Assembly: GCA_023436885.1 (NCBI GenBank)
Contig: JAEZHI010000050.1
Coordinates: 62,001 to 126,000 of the forward strand
Length of the DNA: 64,000 nt
Source: Pseudomonadota bacterium
GTDB taxonomy: Bacteria; Pseudomonadota; Alphaproteobacteria; Rhizobiales; Pleomorphomonadaceae
Direction of reading: 5' to 3'
Shown here: piece by piece, positions 8,094 through 17,363 of the stretch
Layout of the letters: every line of letters starts with the position of its first letter
Numbering within the stretch: the stretch's first letter is position 1
Made by a program: the position numbers and the translations under genes
Notes under the pieces: model-generated
The model's input: the letters and a program-made list of their open reading frames with translations, nothing else
What the model was told of the DNA's origin: nothing
The model's database searches: none

Positions 8094-10499
8094 TCAGCCG
8101 ATGCGGATGACGTCAAGGGCGCGAATATCTGCTTTGTTACGCGGACCAGTCATACCGCCAAGGCTGATGTAGGTTGCGTTTGATGCAAGATAACTCATGT
8201 TGAAAAAGACATCGATTTCGACGCGATAGCGTCCCGCAGGCAAATGCATCGGCAGCATCGTCGACCGACGAAGCGGATTGACCGGCGTCATGTGCGGCAT
8301 CTGCACGATACCAGACCCGATCAATCGCCCGCCCTCTCCAAAGACTCGCATCCGCTTCACGGCGTTGGTGACACCGGTCTGGATGTGGAAACTGTGGTTC
8401 CGATAAAGCAGCGCCAGTCGGTAATCACCGGTCTCGCGAACGATCACGTTGGCAAAGCTCAGGCTGTCGTCGCGGCGCTCGATGTCCGAACCATCAACTC
8501 CCAGCGTAAGAACAGCTCCTTCTTCGATCGCCGCCTCAAGCGAGGGATGCGAAGCATTGCCGCTCTCCGCGAAGCGCGCAACGACACGATAGGCTCTGCG
8601 GATACCTGGTCGGAGCGGGAGGGGATCATGCCAGACCATATCCGGCAGATCGGTCGCCGCCAGCTCTCCGTCCCGCAGCACGCTATAAACCAGGGGTGCG
8701 CTTCGGCCAGACCGTGGCAACTGCCCCTCGAAGTTGATCCGCACCTTGCCGTCCTCGATGACAAGGTCGGTAATGACCGGCTCGCGCGGCGAGAAGATCC
8801 GCGGATCATCATGGGTGGATGCATCGCCGACTGGGATCAGCGACAGCTGCGACTGATCCGAAATCAGCTCGCCGAAACTCACTTCAATGCGGTCCTCTCC
8901 GCCAAGTTGAGCGTCGGCGATACGTCCCGTCACGAGCTCCCCATTGAGACGGACTTCATGGACGGCGTAGCGGCCCTGCGCGCTTGCGCGCGGCGGCAAG
9001 TTGAGCACAATGGTGAGGCGCCGACCATGATGCATGAGATCACGCAATTCAGTCGTATTGCCGTCAAACCGCGCCCGTGCCTGTGCCGTCAGGAAAGGCG
9101 AAACCTGTAAACCACCTGCTTCCGGCCGGTAGCCGAAGAGCGCGGTCATCACCATGCCCAGATAACCGCCGACCGACCAGAGTTGACGGGCCGATGAAAT
9201 GAGCGGGCCGTCGTCAAACCAGGTGCGACCGGTCAGCCATTCCTGGTTCTCGACATTGTCGAGATTGAGCGCAGCGGCCCGCACCAGGGAATCGAAGGCA
9301 TGATCGAAGGCGGCAACGGCATCCACCTCGACGGCCGCCAGGAGTTCGTAGGCAGTGACAAAGGGCCAGATGGCGCGATTGTGGTAGCAGAAGATGTCAG
9401 GCTGGGCCGGATAATAGACCGGCACACCGAAGGGAACGTGCGGATAGCTCGACAAGATCCGTCGCGCCCTGTCGTGATTGGCAATGCCAGCCAGGATCGC
9501 CAGGGCAAGGCCGAGCATGTCGAACTTTTCGACCGGTCGCGTCGGGCTATCGGGCGTCGTTATCGACGCGTAGAGCCCTTTTTCCTCGATCCAGAACCCT
9601 CGATCGATGGCCGTCCGAAGCTCGGTGGCCCAAGTCGTGTAGCGATCGGCTCTCGCCTGATCGCCGCTGTCGGCGGCGAGACGCGCCGCAAGGCCGAGCG
9701 CCTTGAAATGGCAGGCATTCGTCGAGAGGGCCTTGGAGCTGGCGATCGTCGTAAGATCGGATCCAGCCCAGGGTGCATAGGTCTGATCGCGCCAGTCCAG
9801 GAAAGACTGTTCGCCCCGATAAAGGCCATCGACAGGATCATAGGACGCGAGCCGGTCCGCCTCGATGGTCCCGATGAGAGCGCGAAGCGCCGTTTCGGCG
9901 AATTCGCGCCGGGCATCGCCATGTAGGGTCTTGAGCAACGCCTCGGCCCCAAACGCCCAGGAGACACGATCGGTACTGACCGGCCAGCTGCCGCCGGAAC
10001 CGGTATCCTGAACGATCTGCAGGCTACCCGGGGGAATCCCCTCGGGCAGGGAAATGCCATCGCGGAAGGGGCTGACCTTATAAAGAAGCGTGGTTGCCGC
10101 ACGCTCGGGATCGAGTGCGGCGAGGCCCAGATGAGCGGCGTAGGAGACATCGCGCGTCCAGACGTAGGTCCACCTCTCGCCAGCCTGGAAGCATTCGCAG
10201 GGAATCGGCTCGCCATAGCGGTAGGCGCCATCACGGATCGAAGAGACGGCGTTGAGCCTGGCGTCTTCGATCGCCTGAGCAAAGAGTGCATCGAACAGCG
10301 GAGAGCTAGTGTGGACGCTTGGGGCACCCGCCTGTTCCTCGACCCGCCTTTGACGCGAAGGATTGTCCCGTCGCGTAGCCGTCGTGGTGAGCTCGAAGAT
10401 ACGCGTAGGCCCAGTCGTTCCGGTCCTGACCTCGACCGTTTCGTCTCGACCGGACGGCTCGGTCGGATAGGGTGGAAAGGACAGGCTTTCCTCACGCAT
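8094..10499 (-). CDS. Six-hairpin glycosidase-like protein (amylo-alpha-1,6-glucosidase/GH63-like fold)
   Basis: A protein of about 801 residues. The ATG at 10499 was chosen because GGAG lies six bases upstream; the only longer start is a TTG. The N-terminal half has the (alpha/alpha)6 pattern of six-hairpin glycosidases: YVWTRDVSYAAHLGLAAL, GSGGSWPVSTDRVSWAFGA, the acidic WIEEKGLYAS and YHNRAIWPFVTAYELLA. The C-terminal half is beta-rich and may be carbohydrate-binding. No signal peptide is seen, so it probably acts on imported oligosaccharides in the cytoplasm. It follows the LacI gene by 100 bases on the same strand. I cannot assign a GH family or linkage with confidence. Confidence 0.78.
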   Translation of the reverse strand: MREESLSFPPYPTEPSGRDETVEVRTGTTGPTRIFELTTTATRRDNPSRQRRVEEQAGAPSVHTSSPLFDALFAQAIEDARLNAVSSIRDGAYRYGEPIPCECFQAGERWTYVWTRDVSYAAHLGLAALDPERAATTLLYKVSPFRDGISLPEGIPPGSLQIVQDTGSGGSWPVSTDRVSWAFGAEALLKTLHGDARREFAETALRALIGTIEADRLASYDPVDGLYRGEQSFLDWRDQTYAPWAGSDLTTIASSKALSTNACHFKALGLAARLAADSGDQARADRYTTWATELRTAIDRGFWIEEKGLYASITTPDSPTRPVEKFDMLGLALAILAGIANHDRARRILSSYPHVPFGVPVYYPAQPDIFCYHNRAIWPFVTAYELLAAVEVDAVAAFDHAFDSLVRAAALNLDNVENQEWLTGRTWFDDGPLISSARQLWSVGGYLGMVMTALFGYRPEAGGLQVSPFLTAQARARFDGNTTELRDLMHHGRRLTIVLNLPPRASAQGRYAVHEVRLNGELVTGRIADAQLGGEDRIEVSFGELISDQSQLSLIPVGDASTHDDPRIFSPREPVITDLVIEDGKVRINFEGQLPRSGRSAPLVYSVLRDGELAATDLPDMVWHDPLPLRPGIRRAYRVVARFAESGNASHPSLEAAIEEGAVLTLGVDGSDIERRDDSLSFANVIVRETGDYRLALLYRNHSFHIQTGVTNAVKRMRVFGEGGRLIGSGIVQMPHMTPVNPLRRSTMLPMHLPAGRYRVEIDVFFNMSYLASNATYISLGGMTGPRNKADIRALDVIRIG

Positions 10500-10599
10500 G
10501 ATCGTCTCCGGACGTGGGCGAATCGACTGTCGATCCCCTGTCTTCAAGCTCTACGCTTGTCTGAGGACATCCGGAACGGCGACCATATTCCGATCCGGT

Positions 10600-11637
10600 T
10601 CAACCGAGATGGAAGCTGTCGCTGTCGCGGCCGACCAGCTCCCAGGGCCAGATATCCTGGATCAAGGCACCGCCATAGCTTTCGGCGAAGCGTGGCATGG
10701 AGGCGAGCAGGGCCTGTGCGAGGCGACGCCCGAGGCCATAGAGGTCTAGCCTGAAACAGGTGAGAGGCGGCGCCATGAACTGGGCAATCGCCGTATCGGC
10801 AGAGCAACTGAGAATGGCGACGTCCCGACCTGGCTGCAGTCCGGCTTCGGAAAGGTAGGAATAGGCACCGACCACCGCGCGATAGTGCGGGAAGATCACC
10901 GCCGTCGGCGGCTCTGCCATGGCCAGGAAGTCAGCCATCGCCTTGTAGCCACCCTCCTCGTGGGTATCGGTCTTGATCATGAGGGCTTCATCGACGGCGA
11001 GGCCATGCCCGGCAAGCTCGCGGCGGAAGGCCTCCTGCAGCATGGTGTCGAGCCGATAGCCGGGATCACCGGTGACCAGCGCCACGCGGCGGTGACCGAA
11101 GCCGACAAACCGGTCGATGGCGGCCCGCATTGCAAAATCGAAATCGAGGTCCATCCAGGGGTGACTACCGCCCGACCAGGAGCGCCCCATGGTGGCGAAA
11201 GGAAAGCCGCGACCGGCGAGATAATCGAGACGAGGATCGTCGTCGCGCGTTTCGGCAAGGATCAAGGCGTCGGCCTGCCGGCGCTCGACGATGCGCTTCA
11301 CGCGATCGAGCATGTCGAGGTCGGGCTTGTTCAGGTGGATGACGAGATCAAGGCCATGCTCGGCGAACTGGTCCTGAATGCCGCGCGACAGTTCCATGAA
11401 GAACATGGTGTCGGTCTTGGATGTCAGGTCGGTGGACAGCAGCAGGGCGACGACGTTGAGCGTCCCCTGACGGAGACTGCGCCCGGCCTGATCCGGGGCG
11501 TAACCAAGCTCTGCGGCCGCTTCGAGGACGCGCTTGCGCGTCTCGGCGTTAACCTCGGGATGGCCGTTGAGGGCGCGCGATACCGTGCCGATGGAAATAT
11601 TGAGATGGCGCGCCAGCTCCTTGATACCCAACCTCAC
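10600..11637 (-). CDS. LacI-family regulator of the alpha-xyloside module
   Basis: A 345-residue repressor-type protein. The N-terminal helix-turn-helix (IKELARHLNISIGTVSRALNGHPEVN, residues 5-30) is classic LacI, followed by the hinge (LGYAPDQAGRSLRQGTLNVVALLL) and a periplasmic-binding-protein-like effector domain. Divergent from the alpha-xylosidase gene and upstream of the glycosidase gene on its own strand. A perfect palindrome (11835-11848) lies in the divergent promoter region and recurs ahead of the sugar-binding-protein gene at 18593. The inferred effector is a xylose-containing oligosaccharide or its product. Confidence 0.93.
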   Translation of the reverse strand: MRLGIKELARHLNISIGTVSRALNGHPEVNAETRKRVLEAAAELGYAPDQAGRSLRQGTLNVVALLLSTDLTSKTDTMFFMELSRGIQDQFAEHGLDLVIHLNKPDLDMLDRVKRIVERRQADALILAETRDDDPRLDYLAGRGFPFATMGRSWSGGSHPWMDLDFDFAMRAAIDRFVGFGHRRVALVTGDPGYRLDTMLQEAFRRELAGHGLAVDEALMIKTDTHEEGGYKAMADFLAMAEPPTAVIFPHYRAVVGAYSYLSEAGLQPGRDVAILSCSADTAIAQFMAPPLTCFRLDLYGLGRRLAQALLASMPRFAESYGGALIQDIWPWELVGRDSDSFHLG

Positions 11638-11834
11638 ACCCTCCCAATGCCAGCGGCGAGAGCAAGCCCGCCGAACCGATCGGCAACCTTGCTGTCTTCA
11701 GCAAAAAAATCGGCATGCGATCAATAGACGGAACGCCCGGTATCGTCGAGAAAATCCGCCCATCGAATGCCCCAGGCCGCGACAATCCTCCGATACAAAA
11801 GCCCTTTGACAGAATGCATCGCGGAAGCTATCGT

Positions 11835-11848
11835 CGTAAACGTTTACG
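11835..11848. promoter_or_regulatory. LacI-type operator, copy 1 (CGTAAACGTTTACG)
   Basis: A perfect 14-bp palindrome with the central CG typical of LacI-family operators. It lies 102 bases before the alpha-xylosidase start and 197 bases before the LacI start in the 313-base divergent region 11638-11950. An identical copy is at 18791-18804. No clear -35/-10 pair was assigned in this gap. Confidence 0.85.
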
Positions 11849-11950
11849 GAATAGAGGAAATCCGTGGAATCGCAAGCCCTGCGAAGGTCTTGGCGACGAG
11901 TGGTTGCTGTGCGTCTCCCCTTTGCGGCGGAGCGCCTTGGGAGGACGGTT

Positions 11951-14269
11951 ATGAAGTTCAGCGACGGCAATTGGCTGCTGCCGGCAGGCATGAGCATCCT
12001 CAATCCGCATCATGTGCATGCGGTGCGGACCGATGCCCGAAAGGCCGAGATCCTGGCGCTCGCCGTGCGCGGTCGTGGCCGGGCCGACCAGATCAACGCG
12101 CCAACGCTGACAATGACCTTGAGCGCTCCCATGGAAGGGGTGATCGGCGTCCGTGTCGAGCATCACAAGGGTACGGCAAAGCGCGGGCCAGCCTTCGAGC
12201 TCTTTGCTGACGACGGTTTCCGGCCGACCATTGTCGATGGCGACAGCACGCTTTCCTTCACGTCCGGCAGTCTGACGCTGACCATTTCGAAGGATGGCGA
12301 CTGGCGCACAGAGGTGACGCGGGGCGGCAAGCGGCTTACGGGTACCGGGTTCCGGGAAACCGGCCATGCAAGCGTTGCCGGCGAACCTCCGCATGTGTTC
12401 GAGCGGCTCGATCTTGAGGTCGGCACCCTGGTCTACGGGCTGGGCGAACGCTTCTCCCCCTTCGTCAAGAATGGTCAGAGCATCGACATCTGGAACCAGG
12501 ATGGCGGAACGTCAACGACGCAGGCCTACAAGAACATTCCGTTCTTCCTGACCAACCGTGGCTGGGGCGTGCTGGTCAATGATCCTGGGCGCGTCGGGTT
12601 CGAAGTGGCGTCGGAAAAAGTGTCGAAGGTGCAGTTCGCCGTGGAAGGCGAGGCGCTCGAATACTTCTTGATCGATGGCCCCACGCCGAAGGCGGTGCTG
12701 GAGCGCTATACGCGCCTCACCGGGCGCCCCGCTCTGCCGCCGGCTTGGTCGTTCGGCCTGTGGCTGACGACATCGTTCACCACCGACTACGACGAAGGCA
12801 CCGTCAATTCCTTCGTCGATGGCATGTTCGAGCGCGACATTCCGCTGCATGTCTTCCACTTCGACTGCTTCTGGATGCGCGGCGTCCACTGGTGCGATTT
12901 CGAATGGGACCCGGAAGTCTTCCCCGACCCCCAAGGCATGCTGGCACGCCTTCGGGAAAAAGGGCTGAAGATCTGTCTCTGGATCAATCCCTACATCGCC
13001 CAAGCGTCGAGGCTGTTCGATGAAGCCGCCGAAAAAGGCTATCTCCTGATGCGCCCCGACGGCAGCATCTGGCAGTGGGATCTCTGGCAGGCCGGCCAGG
13101 GCATCGTCGACTTCACCAATCCCGAGGCGGTCGCCTGGTATGCCGGGCATCTGAAGCGCCTCGTCGCCATGGGCGTCGATGCCTTCAAGACCGATTTCGG
13201 CGAACGCATCCCAACCGATGTCGTCTGGCACGACGGCTCGGACCCTCAGAAGATGCACAACTACTACCCGTTCCTCTACAACAAGGTGGTTCATGACGCG
13301 CTGATCGAAGCCTGCGGCGAAAGCGTGCTGTTCGCCCGCTCCGCCACCGTCGGCGGCCAGCGTTTCCCGGTGCACTGGGGCGGCGACTGCTATTCAGACT
13401 ATCCGGCGATGGCCGAGACGCTGCGTGGCGGCCTCTCGCTCGGGCTCTCCGGCTTCGGCTTCTGGAGCCACGACATTGGCGGCTTCGAGAATACCGCCGA
13501 GGCCGACGTCTACAAGCGCTGGTGCGCCTTCGGGCTGCTCTCCAGTCACAGCCGCCTGCATGGCTCCAAGTCCTACCGCGTGCCCTGGCTGTTCGATCAG
13601 GAAGCCGAGGCGGTGCTGCGTGATTTCGCCCGCCTCAAGTGCTCGCTGATGCCCTACCTCTATGCCGCTGCCGTTGAGGCTTCGGAGACGGGCGTCCCAG
13701 TGCTCCGCGCCATGCTGCTCGAGTTCCCCGACGATCTCGCGGCCGAGACGCTCGACCGCCAGTTCATGCTGGGATCGTCGGTGCTGGTCGCTCCGGTATT
13801 CGACAAGGACGGCGAGGTGGCGGTGTACATTCCGGCTGGGCGCTGGACACAGCTGCTGACGGGAGAAGTGGTGGAAGGTCCGGCCTGGCGGCGCGAGACG
13901 CACGGCGTCATGAGCCTGCCGCTTTACGTGAGGCCCGGTAGCCTCATTGCCTTCGGCAAGAACGATCAACGTCCGGACTATGACTATACGGATGGCGTCA
14001 CTTTCGCCCTCTATGCCCTCGCAGACGGCGCCAGTGCCACTGCGACCGTGCCCGATTATCGCACTGGGGCTCCAGCCCTGACGCTGACCGTGCGTCGCGA
14101 TGGAAATGTGATCTCAGCCGTCCCCGGTCACAGCCATCCCTATGCCCTTCGTCTCGCCGACATCGGACATGTTGCGGCCGTCGATGGCAGCGAAGACTTC
14201 GAACAGCGTTCCGGCAGCGTTACCCTCCGCGCTTCCGGCCCGCTTCGGATCACCCTCCCACCAGCCTGA
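11951..14269 (+). CDS. yicI: GH31 alpha-xylosidase, YicI type
   Basis: A 772-residue glycoside hydrolase family 31 enzyme releasing alpha-xylose from oligosaccharides such as isoprimeverose or xyloglucan fragments. ATG at 11951 follows GGAGG by six bases; an upstream in-frame start would add 29 unlikely residues. The KTDFGERIP motif carries the nucleophile Asp415, and HWGGDC carries the presumed acid/base Asp479. GERIP after the nucleophile is the YicI-subgroup pattern, as opposed to alpha-glucosidases. The length equals that of E. coli YicI as I recall it. No signal peptide. A strong terminator follows. Confidence 0.93.
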   Translation: MKFSDGNWLLPAGMSILNPHHVHAVRTDARKAEILALAVRGRGRADQINAPTLTMTLSAPMEGVIGVRVEHHKGTAKRGPAFELFADDGFRPTIVDGDSTLSFTSGSLTLTISKDGDWRTEVTRGGKRLTGTGFRETGHASVAGEPPHVFERLDLEVGTLVYGLGERFSPFVKNGQSIDIWNQDGGTSTTQAYKNIPFFLTNRGWGVLVNDPGRVGFEVASEKVSKVQFAVEGEALEYFLIDGPTPKAVLERYTRLTGRPALPPAWSFGLWLTTSFTTDYDEGTVNSFVDGMFERDIPLHVFHFDCFWMRGVHWCDFEWDPEVFPDPQGMLARLREKGLKICLWINPYIAQASRLFDEAAEKGYLLMRPDGSIWQWDLWQAGQGIVDFTNPEAVAWYAGHLKRLVAMGVDAFKTDFGERIPTDVVWHDGSDPQKMHNYYPFLYNKVVHDALIEACGESVLFARSATVGGQRFPVHWGGDCYSDYPAMAETLRGGLSLGLSGFGFWSHDIGGFENTAEADVYKRWCAFGLLSSHSRLHGSKSYRVPWLFDQEAEAVLRDFARLKCSLMPYLYAAAVEASETGVPVLRAMLLEFPDDLAAETLDRQFMLGSSVLVAPVFDKDGEVAVYIPAGRWTQLLTGEVVEGPAWRRETHGVMSLPLYVRPGSLIAFGKNDQRPDYDYTDGVTFALYALADGASATATVPDYRTGAPALTLTVRRDGNVISAVPGHSHPYALRLADIGHVAAVDGSEDFEQRSGSVTLRASGPLRITLPPA

Positions 14270-14303
14270 CGGCTGCGCCCTCCAAGGCGACGATCCGAAG
14301 CAG

Positions 14304-14334
14304 AAACCCCGGAAGCACGGCTTCCGGGGTTTTT
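14304..14334. terminator. Strong bidirectional terminator
   Basis: A perfect 13-bp stem (AAACCCCGGAAGC with GCTTCCGGGGTTT) around an ACG loop, then TTTTC on the plus strand. It sits between the convergent alpha-xylosidase gene and the sugar ABC operon and can serve both; the minus-strand T run is shorter. Confidence 0.9.
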
Positions 14335-14359
14335 CTTGGCATAGTAGGCAGAGTGACCT

Positions 14360-15427
14360 TCAGAGGCGCCGCTCTGTCTCGGCATCGAAGACATGGACGG
14401 CTGCGTCAGCAAACGACAGCCCGGCCCGATCGCCATTGGCGACGATCCGGCGCCCCGTCTCGACCACCATCAGTTCGGGCGTTGTTGCCGTGGAGATGAA
14501 TGTCGTTGAGCCAGTCGACTCAGTGAAGGCAACAGGTACGTCGAAGCGGCCTTCGCCTGGGGCCGTCAGTGTCAGGTGCTCGGGCCGAATGCCGATCAGC
14601 ACTTTGGCACCGACCGGAGCGGACATCGGAATCACCAGATTGAGCGGACCATTGCCGATATCGATCGCCACCTGTCCGGCGCCGGTGACGGTTGCCGGCA
14701 GGAAATTCATGGCGGGCGAGCCGATGAAGCCGGCGACGAACTTGTTTGCCGGCTTGTCGTAGAGATCGAGCGGGCGTCCTTGCTGCTCGATGATTCCGGC
14801 GCGAAGCACCACGACATGATCGGCCATGGTCATGGCTTCGATCTGATCATGGGTCACATAGACCGAGGTGGCGCCCAGCCGATCGTGAAGGGCGCGGATC
14901 TCCTTGCGCATGTGAACGCGCAGGGCGGCATCGAGGTTGGAGAGCGGCTCGTCGAACAGAAAGGCTTTGGGGTTACGGATGATGGCGCGGCTCATGGCGA
15001 CGCGTTGGCGCTGCCCGCCGGAGAGTTCGCGCGGATAGCGGTGAAGAAGGTTCGAGAGACCGGTGGTCGCGGCAACCTCGGCCGCGGCCTTCTTCCGTTC
15101 CTCCTTGGAAACACCATGTACTCTGAGCGAATAGGTGAGGTTCTCTTCCACCGTCATATGCGGATAGAGAGCATAGGACTGAAAGACCATGGCGATGTCG
15201 CGCTTGCGAGGCGGTAGGGTCGTCACGACTTCGCCGGCAATGGAGATATCGCCTGCGGTAATCTTCTCAAGCCCCGCCAGCGAGCGCAGCAATGTCGACT
15301 TGCCGCAACCGGACGGACCGACCAAGGCGACGAAGCTTCCCTTGTCGATCGACAGGTTAATGTCCTTCAGGGCGTGGTAGGCGCCGTAGTGCTTGTTGAC
15401 GCTGGTGAATTCGATTTGCTTGGTCAT
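14360..15427 (-). CDS. CUT1 sugar ABC importer, ATP-binding protein (MsmK/UgpC type)
   Basis: A 355-residue ATPase. Walker A GPSGCGKST is at residues 37-45, then LSGGQRQRVAMSRAI, FDEPLSNLDAALR and the switch histidine in VYVTHDQIEAMTMAD. A C-terminal TOBE/OB-like regulatory domain (VLIGIRPEHLTL) marks the MalK/MsmK/UgpC group. ATG 15427 overlaps the permease stop (ATGA), which rules out a longer in-frame start inside that gene. Last gene of a four-gene minus-strand operon. Proteins of this type sometimes serve several importers. Confidence 0.95.
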   Translation of the reverse strand: MTKQIEFTSVNKHYGAYHALKDINLSIDKGSFVALVGPSGCGKSTLLRSLAGLEKITAGDISIAGEVVTTLPPRKRDIAMVFQSYALYPHMTVEENLTYSLRVHGVSKEERKKAAAEVAATTGLSNLLHRYPRELSGGQRQRVAMSRAIIRNPKAFLFDEPLSNLDAALRVHMRKEIRALHDRLGATSVYVTHDQIEAMTMADHVVVLRAGIIEQQGRPLDLYDKPANKFVAGFIGSPAMNFLPATVTGAGQVAIDIGNGPLNLVIPMSAPVGAKVLIGIRPEHLTLTAPGEGRFDVPVAFTESTGSTTFISTATTPELMVVETGRRIVANGDRAGLSFADAAVHVFDAETERRL

Positions 15428-16251
15428 TTCAAGGCTCCGGAGGTCAGGCCAGAGACGATGCGCCGCTGCAGCAGCACGAAGATCGCCAGAATGGGTGTCA
15501 CGTAGATCGAGGCAAAGGCCATGATCCGGTTCCATTCGTTGGTGTTCGGGCCCATGAATGCGTTGAGGCCGACCGAGCTTGGCTGCAGCTCGATTTCCTG
15601 GATCAGCGATTTCGAGTACACGAACTCGCCGAAAGCCTGCATGAAGATCAGGATGGCAGCGACAAGGATGCCGTTGCGGGCGAGCGGCAACACGATCGAC
15701 CAGAAGGCGCCGACACGCGAGTTGCCGTCGACCAGTGCCGCTTCCTCAAGCTCCATCGGCACGCTCATGAAAGTGGCGCGCACCAGCACGATGAAGAAGG
15801 GCATGCTTTTCGCAGCGATGGCGAGGACGACCGCCGTGCGCGGAAAATCGAGGATGCCGGTCAGTGTGAACAGCACGAAGATCGGCGTGATCATCAGCGA
15901 GGCCGGCAGTACCTGGAGCATCAGGACGAGGAACAAACCGACGTCCACCCAGACGTTGCGATAGCGCGCCAGCACATAGGAAGCTCCCGTGCCGAGGATG
16001 GCGATCAGCGCGACCGAGCCGAACGCAATCACCGTCGAGTTCCAGAGGAACTGTCCCATGCCCTTCAGCTGGAAGACGAAGGGAAAGATCGACCACTGGG
16101 GATCGTCCGGCCAGAACGACGGCGGCGTCGCAAACATCTCGGAGCCGGTCTTTAGCGCCGTGATGTACATCCAGTAGAGCGGAAAGAGATAGATGGCGGC
16201 GAGCAGCAGCGCGATGACGAGCAGCAGCCGGTTCCTGTTGGTCTCGCTCAT
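15424..16251 (-). CDS. CUT1 sugar ABC importer, MalG-type permease
   Basis: A 275-residue inner-membrane protein with six predicted membrane segments. The first is LLLVIALLLAAIYLFPLYWMYITALK. The EAA loop (ELEEAALVDGNSRVGAFWSIVLPLARNG) docks the ATPase. The start at 16251 overlaps the upstream permease stop by four bases. The EAA loop and length place it in the CUT1 (di/oligosaccharide) subfamily. Confidence 0.94.
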   Translation of the reverse strand: MSETNRNRLLLVIALLLAAIYLFPLYWMYITALKTGSEMFATPPSFWPDDPQWSIFPFVFQLKGMGQFLWNSTVIAFGSVALIAILGTGASYVLARYRNVWVDVGLFLVLMLQVLPASLMITPIFVLFTLTGILDFPRTAVVLAIAAKSMPFFIVLVRATFMSVPMELEEAALVDGNSRVGAFWSIVLPLARNGILVAAILIFMQAFGEFVYSKSLIQEIELQPSSVGLNAFMGPNTNEWNRIMAFASIYVTPILAIFVLLQRRIVSGLTSGALK

Positions 16252-17150
16252 CCTCTCACCTCGTGACGGGTCGACCGGACGTAATAGACGGAGGCAACCA
16301 TCACCACCGCGATCATCATCACCGAGATCGCAGCGCCCTTGGCAAAATCGTATTGCTTGAAGGAGAGGTCCCAGGCCCAATACTGGGCGACGTTGGAAGA
16401 GTTGTTCGGGCCACCGGCCGTGATGGCGGCGAACAGGTCGAACTGCTGGAGTGTGAAGATCAGGCCGAGCGAGATCAGCGCACCAATGCTTGAGCGCATC
16501 ATCGGCAGGGTGATCGTCCAGAAACGGGTGAGCGCGCCAGCACCATCAAGTTCGGAGGCTTCATAGAGATCGCCCGGGATCGATGACAGGCCAACCGACA
16601 GCATGATCATGTTGAAGGAGGTGCCCAGCCAGATGTTGGCGATGATCACGCTCCACAGCGCAAAGGCCGGGTCGGAGCGCCAGAACACATTACCCGAGAT
16701 GATGTGGAGCTGGTTCAGCACGAAGTTGAAAACACCGAAGTCGCCCGACAGAAGCCAGTTCCAGACGGCGCCAACCACCAGACCCGGCATGACCCAGGAC
16801 ACCAGGAACAGGCCGCGCAGCCAGGACGCGCCGGGAAAATTTGTCCAGAAGAACAGGGCAAGCCCGAAGCCGAACAGGAACTGGCCGGCGATGGACGCGG
16901 CGAGGAAGGTCGCCGTATGTCCCATAATCGGCCAGAACTCGGGCTGGGCGATCAATTGGCTATAGTTGTCAAAACCGACCCAGGGACGGATGAAGCTGCC
17001 GAGGCTGAACATGTCCACGGCCTGGAAGCTCATCACCACGTTATAGACGAGCGGAACACCCGACAGAACGATGAGAAAGGCGAGAGGGATGCCGATCAGG
17101 CAGAGATCAAATCCCCGGCCATCGACGAGGCTGGAATAAAGGCGTCGCAT
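16248..17150 (-). CDS. CUT1 sugar ABC importer, MalF-type permease
   Basis: A protein of about 300 residues. ATG 17150 is preceded by GGGAGG; an in-frame ATG 15 bases earlier has no ribosome-binding site. Membrane segments begin with FDLCLIGIPLAFLIVLSGVPLVYNVVMSF. The EAA loop is DLYEASELDGAGALTRFWTITLPMMR. Forms the heterodimeric channel with the next gene. The 213 bases separating it from the binding-protein gene contain a rhizobial-type palindrome. Confidence 0.94.
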   Translation of the reverse strand: MRRLYSSLVDGRGFDLCLIGIPLAFLIVLSGVPLVYNVVMSFQAVDMFSLGSFIRPWVGFDNYSQLIAQPEFWPIMGHTATFLAASIAGQFLFGFGLALFFWTNFPGASWLRGLFLVSWVMPGLVVGAVWNWLLSGDFGVFNFVLNQLHIISGNVFWRSDPAFALWSVIIANIWLGTSFNMIMLSVGLSSIPGDLYEASELDGAGALTRFWTITLPMMRSSIGALISLGLIFTLQQFDLFAAITAGGPNNSSNVAQYWAWDLSFKQYDFAKGAAISVMMIAVVMVASVYYVRSTRHEVRG

Positions 17151-17291
17151 CGGTCCTCCCCGCATCTGCGCGGCCGGGCGCCGGCGCAGAGCATCGCCCC
17201 AACGGGCGGTGCGGTCAACTCAACGGTTGGCGCTCCCGCCTGGATCGCCATGCGTCCTGACGGACACAAGACGATCCAGTCATTTGCTGGT

Positions 17292-17336
17292 GCATCGAAT
17301 GATCCGAAAAACGGATTCCACTTTTCGGTTCGATGC
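17292..17336. repeat. Rhizobial-type intergenic palindromic element
   Basis: Outer arms GCATCGAA (17292-17299) and TTCGATGC (17329-17336) enclose CCGAAAA (17304-17310) and TTTTCGG (17322-17328), giving 15 pairs with one four-base bulge. It lies between the binding-protein and permease genes. Sequences of this form are, from general knowledge, dispersed in rhizobial genomes. It could stabilise the upstream mRNA. Confidence 0.65.
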
Positions 17337-17363
17337 TTTGGCGAGAGCGCCTTTCTAAAGGTG